From positions 48,116 to 112,115 of the forward strand of contig JAILLA010000005.1 of assembly GCA_024693325.1 (NCBI GenBank): a stretch of DNA of 64,000 nucleotides. The letters run 5' to 3'. How positions within the stretch are numbered: position 1 is the first letter of the stretch; each line of letters opens with the position of its first letter. The position numbers and the translations under genes are program-made. The notes beneath the pieces are model-generated. The model was not told the DNA's origin. It saw only the letters and a program-made list of their open reading frames with translations, and searched no databases. This stretch comes from Solobacterium sp. GTDB taxonomy: Bacteria; Bacillota_I; Bacilli_A; Erysipelotrichales; Erysipelotrichaceae. Shown here in pieces: positions 19,294 through 26,389 of this stretch.

Positions 19294-20562
19294 TCAAACA
19301 TTTTTTACTTTTTTTCCAACCCCTGAATGAGTCAGCACAAATACTGCCATCAGTGCCGCAAATACAGCACAGGCATTCACCAGAACATCCTGCCGGATAA
19401 TGCCCTCCGACGATAAATACCTGCATATGACGGCAACATAGCCCAATGTACACAGTGTGACCGTCAGTACAAGCAGGAAGATCTCCCCGGCATGGATCAG
19501 GAAGAGATCTTTCTTCTCAAATCCAAGCTGTTCCAGCTGATGATCCCAGGCATTCCTGACGCCTGCTTCGCTCCGGAACGTCACGATGAGCAGAAATACG
19601 ATCTGCAGCATGGACAGCGCGTATACGATCTGGATCAGATGCTGTTTGAACAGGTCACCTTCCGTGTACGGGAACAGCGCATGCAGGAATACCCCGTTCA
19701 TGAAGATCAGGAAGATGATGAAACGGTAAAACTGCAGATCATAGCGGTACATCCCGCCTGTGATCATGTTCCTTGCGTTTCTGAATGCCCGTTTTCTGCC
19801 GATCAGCTTCAGCAGCGGTTCCGCTGTTTCATGCAGAAGACGCCAGAAAGCATAGATGCTGATGCCGCAGAACAGGACAGGTTCCTGCGATCCGGTATGG
19901 ATCAGCGCTGCCGGAGCCAGAAACAGGACAAACCATAGCACCCTCGACATGATCTGTTTCCGTTTCTCCGACTCTTCTGTCGGATTGCCGAAGCGTACCA
20001 TGGACTGATATTCCACAGGCCTGGCACTCCGGGAAGCGTTCAGCAGCATCGCCGCGGAGTTGATATAGGTAAAACTGACATTCAGCAGGGCAGCCCATCC
20101 GGCAAGGAACAGGATGCATCCGATCCCTCCGATATTCCCGAAAGCACTGATCTCGAAGACGACACTGTCCGGGAAATACAGCTGCAGGCCTTTCAGCACC
20201 AGCGTGGAGACAAGCAGGCTGAGGATCGTGGCAGCCGCGAACAGGATGAGCACCTGGAGGATCAGGTACAGGGATATGCTTGTCTGTGATATGCCCAGTG
20301 AACTCCTGAGAGCCAGCTCCCTGGCTTTGCTGCGGGAAAACAGCTGGTTGGCGGACAGCACCATGGCACAGGAAAGCACCAGGATATAGAAACTGAGACC
20401 GACGATCATATAATCCGATTCCCCGGTCAGACGGAAAGCATCCTGGGCGGCAGTGATATTGAAATAGACCAGGATCTCGCTGCAGGCAAAAACAAGGGAC
20501 AGGAAATACATCACTGCCTGCTGTTTCTGGTCCTTCAATGATTTCAAGGCAAGGCGCATCAT
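19294..20562 (-). CDS. ABC transporter permease, compact Bce/FtsX type
   Basis: This 422-residue integral membrane protein starts with the typical permease N-terminus (LALKSLKDQKQQAVMYFLSLVF) and has about ten hydrophobic segments. The first FtsX cytoplasmic segment is recognisable (SKARELALRSSLGISQTS). The arrangement resembles BceB-type peptide-detoxification permeases, which are usually around 650 residues. The difference is that the large extracytoplasmic sensor domain expected in the second half is missing, replaced by a short loop (HALFPYTEGDLFKQ). Its ATPase gene overlaps it by 4 bases. No two-component regulator accompanies the pair. Function in resistance or export is inferred from the family only. 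Confidence 0.8.
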   Translation of the reverse strand: MMRLALKSLKDQKQQAVMYFLSLVFACSEILVYFNITAAQDAFRLTGESDYMIVGLSFYILVLSCAMVLSANQLFSRSKARELALRSSLGISQTSISLYLILQVLILFAAATILSLLVSTLVLKGLQLYFPDSVVFEISAFGNIGGIGCILFLAGWAALLNVSFTYINSAAMLLNASRSARPVEYQSMVRFGNPTEESEKRKQIMSRVLWFVLFLAPAALIHTGSQEPVLFCGISIYAFWRLLHETAEPLLKLIGRKRAFRNARNMITGGMYRYDLQFYRFIIFLIFMNGVFLHALFPYTEGDLFKQHLIQIVYALSMLQIVFLLIVTFRSEAGVRNAWDHQLEQLGFEKKDLFLIHAGEIFLLVLTVTLCTLGYVAVICRYLSSEGIIRQDVLVNACAVFAALMAVFVLTHSGVGKKVKNV

Positions 20563-21326
20563 ATACTCAGCAGACCCTCGTTTTCCGCATCCTGGAGCGC
20601 ATTGATCTCACGCAGATATTCCTTCTGGGTCATTTCCCCGCGGATGACCTCATGTTCGATGGAGCCGTCGCGGATCATGATCATCCTTTTTGAGAAAGAG
20701 GCTACCAGGGGATCATGCGTTACCATGATGATCGTGACTCCCTGCTCATCATTCAGCTGCTTCATGATCTTCATCAGTTCAAAAGAGTTGCTGCTGTCCA
20801 GGGCTCCTGTCGGTTCATCTGCCATGATGATATCCGGTTCATGGATCAGCGCACGGCAGATCGCAGCACGCTGACGCTGCCCGACAGAGCATTCATACGG
20901 ATATTTGTTCAGGATATCCGTGATCTGAAAACGCTCAGCCAGTTCTTCCAGACGTTCCGTGATCTTTCTGCGGTCTGTTTTCAGCATCGCTGCGGACAGA
21001 CCGATATTCTCATAGATCGTCTCCGTATCAAGGAGGTTGAATTCCTGGAAAACAAAGCCGAGATGTTCCCGGCGGAAGCGGGCGACTTCATTGCTGTTCA
21101 TCTGACGGACATCTTTTCCCATGAGCTTTACGGTACCGCCCGTATAGAAATCCAGGGTCGACAGCACATTGATGAATGTGCTCTTGCCCGAACCGGAAGG
21201 CCCCATGACCGTAACAAAATCCCCTTCATCCGCATGAAAGGTCACTTTGTTGAGGGCGGCAGTCTCCACCGGTGTACCGTAGTTATATATTTTCATCAGA
21301 TCTTTTGTTTCTATGATCCGCTCCAT
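20559..21326 (-). CDS. ABC transporter ATP-binding protein (BceA-like)
   Basis: This is the partner ATPase of the permease that follows, with which it overlaps by 4 bases. Walker A is GPSGSGKST, the Q-loop VFQEFNLL, Walker B IIMADEPTGALDS and the H-loop VTHD. The signature motif is unusual: ECSVGQRQR instead of ELSGGQxQR, so the second Gly of LSGGQ is Val. I start it at 21326 (MERIIETKDLMKIY, 255 residues), where AAGGAG lies 7 bases upstream; an in-frame upstream ATG at 21353 lies before that site. It is cytoplasmic and powers the neighbouring permease. Confidence 0.9.
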   Translation of the reverse strand: MERIIETKDLMKIYNYGTPVETAALNKVTFHADEGDFVTVMGPSGSGKSTFINVLSTLDFYTGGTVKLMGKDVRQMNSNEVARFRREHLGFVFQEFNLLDTETIYENIGLSAAMLKTDRRKITERLEELAERFQITDILNKYPYECSVGQRQRAAICRALIHEPDIIMADEPTGALDSSNSFELMKIMKQLNDEQGVTIIMVTHDPLVASFSKRMIMIRDGSIEHEVIRGEMTQKEYLREINALQDAENEGLLSI

Positions 21327-21342
21327 ATCCGTACTCCTTATA

Positions 21343-21369
21343 CAAAAAAGCAAGGGATCACTCCCCTGC
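21343..21369 (-). terminator. Rho-independent terminator after ptsH
   Basis: On the minus strand GCAGGGGA, a 5-base loop and TCCCTTGC are followed by six T. It lies between ptsH and the ABC ATPase start, so ptsH is probably monocistronic. Confidence 0.75.
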
Positions 21370-21393
21370 CTTTTCAGTTTTGCATTCTTTTAA

Positions 21394-21660
21394 TTATGCA
21401 ATGACCTTCTGAGCGCGAAGAACTTCTTCGATCGTCTTGACAGCGGCGTCTTCGTCATCACCTTCACATGTGATCGTGATTTCGGACTGTGTCGGAATGC
21501 CAAGGGACATAACGCCCATGATGGACTTCATGTTAACTGTGCGGCCTTTGAAAGCAACTTTGACATCGCTCTTGAATTTGCTAGCAGCGTTTACAGCTAC
21601 TGTAGCCGGACGTGCGTGGAGTCCAACGGGATCCACTACTGTTACTGAAATCTGTTTCAT
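21394..21660 (-). CDS. ptsH: Phosphocarrier protein HPr
   Basis: HPr relays phosphate from enzyme I to sugar-specific PTS EIIA proteins. The 88-residue sequence contains the catalytic His15 in GLHARPAT and the regulatory Ser46 in NMKSIMGVMSLGI. Ser46 is the HPr kinase site that makes HPr a CcpA co-repressor in Bacillota. The gene stands alone, without ptsI, between a good promoter and a terminator. An orphan EIIA gene lies at 48572-48982. Confidence 0.97.
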   Translation of the reverse strand: MKQISVTVVDPVGLHARPATVAVNAASKFKSDVKVAFKGRTVNMKSIMGVMSLGIPTQSEITITCEGDDEDAAVKTIEEVLRAQKVIA

Positions 21661-21689
21661 GATTAATTTTCCTCCTGCTTGCTGATGAT

Positions 21690-21728
21690 ATTTTAACTCA
21701 ATGAATAAGGCTTTACAAGCGGTTACAT
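21690..21728 (-). promoter_or_regulatory. ptsH promoter with a possible CcpA (cre) site
   Basis: On the minus strand TTGTAA (21713-21718) and TAAAAT (21690-21695) are 17 bases apart. The 15-mer ATGTAACCGCTTGTA (21714-21728) overlaps the -35 box and matches the catabolite-responsive-element consensus WTGNAANCGNWNNCW at all positions but one. Confidence 0.5.
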
Positions 21729-21746
21729 TTTTAAGAAAAACCCCTG

Positions 21747-22451
21747 TTACATAATAAATGTCAAAATTGACGCAGTTATCAATGCCGGAAGCATATTTGC
21801 CACTTTCACATGGAACGGACAGAACAGATTGATGCCGACACAGAAGATCAGAATGGAACCGACCATGGAAAGATTGGCGATCACAGCATCCGTCATCACC
21901 CCTGCCAGAATGGACGCCAGAAGCGTGATGCCGCCTTCCAGCAGCAGGATCGGGATGGCTGAAAACAGTGCGCCGATACCCATGGTTGCCGTAAATACCA
22001 TGACGATCGGAAGGTCCAGGATCGCTTTCGTGTACAGCATGGAAGGATCATGAAGGATGCCGTCCTTCATGGAGCCGACGATCGCCATCGCGCCGATGCA
22101 GATCGTTAATGATGTGCTGACAAACGCCTCAATAAAGCGCGAGTCCTTGGAGCCTGCCTTTTCCTTCAGCCAGCCGCCGAACTTTTCAAACTGGTCTTCG
22201 ATCTTCAGGAATTCCCCGATCAGGGCTCCTGAAGCCATGGACAGGGAAAGCAGGATCGCCCCCTGGGAAGAGATGGCACCGTCCGTGATGACAAGCATCT
22301 TTTCCAGTGCTCCGGCAATACCGATAAACATGACCGACACACCGAGTGCGGACATGATGATCTTTTCATATGACTCATTCAGTCCCTTTTTCAGCAGCAG
22401 TCCCAGGATCCCTCCTGCGATAACTGCCAGCGTATTAACAATTGAACCCAT
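21747..22451 (-). CDS. DUF554 integral membrane protein
   Basis: This 234-residue protein starts MGSIVNTLAVIAGGILG and matches the DUF554 family (YdfK-like), multi-pass membrane proteins of unknown function. Seven or so hydrophobic segments are separated by short loops; SQGAILLSLSMASGALIGE and TICIGAMAIVGS are typical glycine-rich helices. I chose 22451 as start because GAGGA precedes that ATG and the family begins there. Longer in-frame extensions would overlap the divergent lipoprotein gene at 22552. It is transcribed away from that gene. Confidence 0.88.
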   Translation of the reverse strand: MGSIVNTLAVIAGGILGLLLKKGLNESYEKIIMSALGVSVMFIGIAGALEKMLVITDGAISSQGAILLSLSMASGALIGEFLKIEDQFEKFGGWLKEKAGSKDSRFIEAFVSTSLTICIGAMAIVGSMKDGILHDPSMLYTKAILDLPIVMVFTATMGIGALFSAIPILLLEGGITLLASILAGVMTDAVIANLSMVGSILIFCVGINLFCPFHVKVANMLPALITASILTFIM

Positions 22452-22551
22452 AACTATCCTCACTGACTGTAACATCATACTCTTTTTTCCGGAAAAGTGT
22501 GACCAATACTCAATGAAAGCTGTGTTATAGTGCGAAGGGGGGATCTGCCTT

Positions 22552-23535
22552 ATGAAAAAGACACTGCTTATTATCCTGCCGCTGCTGCTTGCAGGATGCG
22601 GAGGAAACGCCAAGGCAGGCAGCGGATCATATGCTGCCGATTACGATACTTCATATAACACTTCAGCTGCTTACGAATCAGCAGCGTATGACGAAGAAGC
22701 TCCTGAGTACGCCAGAGAAGAGTCCGGCGCCGGAACAAGCGCAGCCATACCTGCCGAACAGAAGAGCGCGGAAACACTCAGCAAGACCGAGGAAAAGATC
22801 GTCTATACGGGCAATATCAATGTTGAGACGACCGACTATCAGGCCAGCCTGGCCGCTCTGACCGAACTTGAAACAAAATATAATGCCGTCGTAACATCTT
22901 CCGATGAAAGCACATACAACAATAACCGGCATTATCTGTACCTGACTGTACGTGTTCCTTCCGGTCAGTTCCATGAATTCATGAATGGTTCCTCCGTACT
23001 CGGTGCTGTCCGCAACCAGTCCATCAATCGTTCGGATATTACGAAAGCCTACAATGACCATACGATCGAAGCGGACGCCCTGAAGATCCAGCTGACACGC
23101 CTGCAGGAAATGCTGGCAAAGGCTGAAACCATCGAGGACATGCTCGCGATCGAGGACAGGCTGCTCAATGTTGAAACAAGACTGAATCAGCTGAACAGCG
23201 TCATTGACAACATGGATATGGATGTTGCCTATTCTACAGTCAACATCTCCATCAACGAAGTCGTCCAGTATTCACCGGGCACCAAGAAAGACGCTACATT
23301 CCTCGACAGACTGAAGATCGCGTTTGAAGATTCCTGGGAGATCACAAGGAACTTTGTTGAAACAGTGCTCTTCACATTGATCAGATACTTCCCTGTCATC
23401 GTCATTCTCTCCGCCCTGTACTACGCATTCAGACGCTGGAGAGCAGCTCATCCGCGTTCCGGCGGCAAGGGCTTCTCAATGCCGTTCAGGAAGAAGAACA
23501 AAGACACAGGGCATACTGAAAAAAGCGATAACTGA
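22552..23535 (+). CDS. DUF4349 lipoprotein
   Basis: This 327-residue protein has a lipoprotein signal with lipobox LLAGC (Cys about 17), then a low-complexity Ala/Ser/Tyr/Glu segment up to about residue 80. The DUF4349 domain follows: IVYTGNINVETTDYQ at its start, a long coiled-coil-like stretch (about 170-225, LQEMLAKAETIEDMLAIEDRL), then DVAYSTVNISINE. A transmembrane helix (about 275-295) and a basic C-terminal tail complete it. GGGGGG precedes the ATG. It is probably co-transcribed with the next lipoprotein gene 25 bases downstream. Function of the family is unknown. Confidence 0.85.
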   Translation: MKKTLLIILPLLLAGCGGNAKAGSGSYAADYDTSYNTSAAYESAAYDEEAPEYAREESGAGTSAAIPAEQKSAETLSKTEEKIVYTGNINVETTDYQASLAALTELETKYNAVVTSSDESTYNNNRHYLYLTVRVPSGQFHEFMNGSSVLGAVRNQSINRSDITKAYNDHTIEADALKIQLTRLQEMLAKAETIEDMLAIEDRLLNVETRLNQLNSVIDNMDMDVAYSTVNISINEVVQYSPGTKKDATFLDRLKIAFEDSWEITRNFVETVLFTLIRYFPVIVILSALYYAFRRWRAAHPRSGGKGFSMPFRKKNKDTGHTEKSDN

Positions 23536-23560
23536 GCCATGCATGCAGGAGAAGACGACC

Positions 23561-24037
23561 ATGAAAAAAACGATTCTGATCCTGCTGGCTGTCCTGATGA
23601 CCGGCGGCTGTTCACGGCCGCAGCCCACGGTCATTGAAGAGACAGCTCCCCCGCAGGATATGACGCCGGCACCGTCCGTTGAAACAAAGACAGTGACCCT
23701 GGAAAGCGATGAACACATCATCACCTTTGAGATCCCCGTCACCTGTACGGCAGAAGAGATCATGCTGGAACAGGCAAAGGAGATCCTGATCAAAGACGGG
23801 GCAAATGAGATCATTTCCGTCGGCACCGGTTTCTTCGGTGTCTGCGGTACCGGTCTCACTGAGAAAAGGACGACGATCAATGACAAGGCAGTGACCGTCG
23901 GATACTATGACGGCAATCCGGAATGGTCATTCGCGGTATTCACGTCGGAAACACCAAGGGTCTATGCCATCAGCCGTATATATGAAGGTGATCAGTCTTC
24001 TGCAGACATGATCCTTCAGAGCATTCAGATCAGATAA
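23561..24037 (+). CDS. Small hypothetical lipoprotein
   Basis: This 158-residue protein is not one I recognise. It starts MKKTILILLAVLMTGGCSRP with lipobox MTGGC and is presumably anchored outside the membrane. The mature part begins with a Pro/Thr/Glu-rich linker and continues as an alpha/beta domain (TVTLESDEHIITFEIPVT, then VTVGYYDGNPEWSFAVFT). The start at 23561 has AGGAG 9 bases upstream; the ATG six codons earlier does not. It follows the DUF4349 gene closely and precedes a bidirectional terminator, so the two lipoproteins likely form an operon. Confidence 0.7.
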   Translation: MKKTILILLAVLMTGGCSRPQPTVIEETAPPQDMTPAPSVETKTVTLESDEHIITFEIPVTCTAEEIMLEQAKEILIKDGANEIISVGTGFFGVCGTGLTEKRTTINDKAVTVGYYDGNPEWSFAVFTSETPRVYAISRIYEGDQSSADMILQSIQIR

Positions 24038-24051
24038 ATATCATTCAGAAG

Positions 24052-24092
24052 ACAAAAAAAGAGGATTGAAGCGGAGTGTTTCAATCCTTTAT
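24052..24092. terminator. Bidirectional terminator between the lipoprotein operon and rlmH
   Basis: A stem GGATTGAA/TTCAATCC is flanked by an A-run on the left and a T-rich stretch on the right, so it can work for both converging units. Its right edge reaches the rlmH stop codon. Confidence 0.8.
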
Positions 24093-24565
24093 TTGTGATA
24101 CGGTTCATGATTCATGATCTTGAATGCGCGATAGATCTGTTCCAGTACGATGACCCTGCACAGCTGATGCGGGAATGTATTGTCGGAGAGCTTCCATCTG
24201 AAATCAGCTCTCTGCTTTACCGCATCGCTCAGTCCGAGCGAACCGCCGATCACGAATGTGATCCTGCTCTGTCCGTGTGTCTGAAGCTCGGTGATCTTCC
24301 GGGCAAGAGCTTCGGAATCACATGTTTCCCCTGCCAGATCCAGCAGGATGACATAATCATTCGGGCGGACTGCCTTCAGGAGGCGTTCCCCTTCAATTTC
24401 CATGACCTTTCTGTTATCTGCTTCAGAATTGTTCTGGGGCGCCTTTTCATCCTGTACCTCGATCACTTCTGTTTTGTCATATGCGCCGATCCGTTTCAGG
24501 TATTCGGAAGCTCCGTCCTTCATCCACTTCTCGCGCATCTTTCCGCATGCGATCACCCTGATCAT
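24089..24565 (-). CDS. rlmH: 23S rRNA pseudouridine-1915 N3-methyltransferase
   Basis: RlmH methylates pseudouridine 1915 of 23S rRNA using SAM. The 158-residue sequence is standard length for this SPOUT-fold enzyme. It shows the N-terminal IRVIACGKMREKW, then DYVILLDLAGE, the SAM-binding FVIGGSLGLS and the C-terminal HQLCRVIVLEQIYRAFKI knot segment. Its ATG overlaps the HtrA-like stop by 4 bases (ATGA). It is the last gene of the dnaB-M23-walJ-htrA-rlmH run; walJ-htrA-rlmH is a common order in Bacillota. Confidence 0.97.
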   Translation of the reverse strand: MIRVIACGKMREKWMKDGASEYLKRIGAYDKTEVIEVQDEKAPQNNSEADNRKVMEIEGERLLKAVRPNDYVILLDLAGETCDSEALARKITELQTHGQSRITFVIGGSLGLSDAVKQRADFRWKLSDNTFPHQLCRVIVLEQIYRAFKIMNHEPYHK

Positions 24566-25647
24566 TGCATTACCACAGACAGCTCGACGGTATTCTGACC
24601 GCGTATGATCTGCAGTGTCGTACTGTCTTCCGGATTCATATCATACAGTGTACGCATCAGATCAGCATGGTTTCCGATTTGGTTTTCACCGATACCCGTC
24701 AGGATATCCCCTACTGCGATGCCGGCTTCTTCTGCAGGAGAATCCGGTGCCACATAGTGAATATAGACACCCGTGATCTGATCGAGCGACAGATTCAGTG
24801 CGCTCTTCTGATACAGTTCCATTTCACTGACATCCATGCCGATCACACCCAGATATGCCCTGGTAGCGTATCCGCTCTCATAGATATCCTTGACGATCAG
24901 CTGTATCTCGTTTGCGGCAACCCCGTATGCCATACCGGTCGTAGAGGCTGCTGTTGTCAGTGTCTGGGACAGGATCGCGGCGATCTCCCCGCTCAGGTTC
25001 AGCAGCGGACCGCCCGTATTTGTCTGATTGATGGATGCGTCAGATTCGATCACGCTCAATACCCACGGAGGAGCTGTTTCGTCACCCGGACGGTTCATGA
25101 ATCCCGGCTGGGATACAACACCGAAGCTGACGGTATTGTGCTGGGTGTCGGCTCTTCTGGAACCGATCGCCACCATGTATTCACCCTGATGGACCTTGTC
25201 GGAATCCGTGAATTTCATGGGTTCCGCAATAAACTCGGGATATGTTCTCAGCAGGGCAAGGTCTGACCTGCTGTCACTGCCAAGTACGATCGCATCCAGT
25301 TCAATGCCGTTGTCGAAACGTACGATGACCCTGACATCATCCTCAAGGATCCTCGCATTGGTCAGGATATCGCAGTGATCGCTTGCGCTTTCATAAATGA
25401 TGCCTGTAATGGTTCTGACCCGTTCCGTCTCCAGGTAGGAGGTCACGGAAACAAGACCGGGCTGTGCATTCGAAGCGATCTCCGTCACATCGGTCGCATA
25501 GCTGTTGACCGTATGATTGATATAGGTCGTCCCGTTGACTGTCTCGGGGATCTCCCCTTCCGGCTCTTCCTTTTCCAGAAGCTTATATGTCAGCCATCCG
25601 TTCCATCCCAGCAATACAGCTAACGCTGCCAGGATCAGTTTTTTCAT
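24562..25647 (-). CDS. HtrA/DegP-like membrane-anchored pseudoprotease with PDZ domain
   Basis: This 361-residue protein has one N-terminal membrane anchor (about 4-22), a trypsin-like domain (about 50-260) and a C-terminal PDZ domain (about 265-361, with YLGVIGMDVS and APDSPAEEAGI). The fold landmarks match HtrA: SDLALL, MVAIGSRR and TGGPLLNLSGE. Two of three catalytic residues are changed. Where active HtrA has LTNxH, this has LTNAR (Arg99); where it has GNSGGP, this has TNTGGP (Thr211). Asp129 remains. I checked both codons on the DNA (AGG and ACG). It is therefore probably proteolytically inactive. Start at 25647 is supported by AGGAGG; it overlaps walJ by 65 bases. Confidence 0.82.
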   Translation of the reverse strand: MKKLILAALAVLLGWNGWLTYKLLEKEEPEGEIPETVNGTTYINHTVNSYATDVTEIASNAQPGLVSVTSYLETERVRTITGIIYESASDHCDILTNARILEDDVRVIVRFDNGIELDAIVLGSDSRSDLALLRTYPEFIAEPMKFTDSDKVHQGEYMVAIGSRRADTQHNTVSFGVVSQPGFMNRPGDETAPPWVLSVIESDASINQTNTGGPLLNLSGEIAAILSQTLTTAASTTGMAYGVAANEIQLIVKDIYESGYATRAYLGVIGMDVSEMELYQKSALNLSLDQITGVYIHYVAPDSPAEEAGIAVGDILTGIGENQIGNHADLMRTLYDMNPEDSTTLQIIRGQNTVELSVVMQ

Positions 25648-26389
25648 TCCGGTCACCTCCTCGGATCATTTCATACTGTCCTGCCGCACAGATCACAAGA
25701 TCTTTCCTGACACTGCCAAGACGGCGGAGACGTTCTGCCGTAACACCGAGCGCCAGATTCCGTTCATTGGCTTCCTGTGAAAGGTGGGCAAGGACCACCA
25801 TTTTTGTTTTTGGTGTAACTGCGTGCTCCAGGATGGACGCGCAGTCTTCATTGCAGAGATGTCCGGTATCCGAAAAGATACGGGCCTTGAGAAACTGCGG
25901 CCTGTGCGTAGCCATGAGCATCTCCACATCATGATTGCTTTCAAGAATATAAATATCGGCTCCGGTGATCAGGGGAATGTATTCCTCCTTCAGATATCCG
26001 GTATCCGTGATGTATACGAGTTTGCTGTTCCATGTCTCGAGAATATAACCCACGGTAGGTCCTGCGTCGTGCGACAGTGCCAGCGGCGTTACAGTTACAT
26101 GCTCGATCTGGAATCTCTGCATCGGTCTTACCCGGTGGGTGCTGATCCCCGGCAGATCTACCGGAGAATAGATCTCGAGTTCACTGAACATTCTGATCTG
26201 GGCAATGTGATCTGTATGATCATGCGTGATCAGTACAGCATCCAGATCCGCCGGATCGAACTTCAATCGTTCAAAGCAGCTGTTCAGATATTTTCTGGTC
26301 GTTCCGCAGTCGATCATCAGGCTGGTGTTTTCATCCTTGTAAAGGAAACAGTTCCCTTTTGATCCGCTTGCAAGCAGTGCAAATTTCAT
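25583..26389 (-). CDS. walJ: MBL-fold hydrolase WalJ (YycJ)
   Basis: This 268-residue metallo-beta-lactamase-fold protein begins MKFALLASGSKGNCFL, the characteristic YycJ/WalJ N-terminus. The metal motif is intact: THDHTDH, then LSHDAGP and ILESNHDVEML. In B. subtilis the gene belongs to the walRK operon and affects cell wall control and mutagenesis; no walRK is next to it here. It begins at 26389, sharing one base with the M23 stop (TGATG). Its 3' end extends 65 bases into the HtrA-like gene in another frame. Confidence 0.9.
   Translation of the reverse strand: MKFALLASGSKGNCFLYKDENTSLMIDCGTTRKYLNSCFERLKFDPADLDAVLITHDHTDHIAQIRMFSELEIYSPVDLPGISTHRVRPMQRFQIEHVTVTPLALSHDAGPTVGYILETWNSKLVYITDTGYLKEEYIPLITGADIYILESNHDVEMLMATHRPQFLKARIFSDTGHLCNEDCASILEHAVTPKTKMVVLAHLSQEANERNLALGVTAERLRRLGSVRKDLVICAAGQYEMIRGGDRNEKTDPGSVSCIAGMERMADI

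Noticed and set aside
22452..22613. Longer DUF554 N-terminus (54 extra residues)
   Set aside because: It overlaps the start of the divergent DUF4349 gene and contains no family residues; a GAGGA site supports the later ATG.
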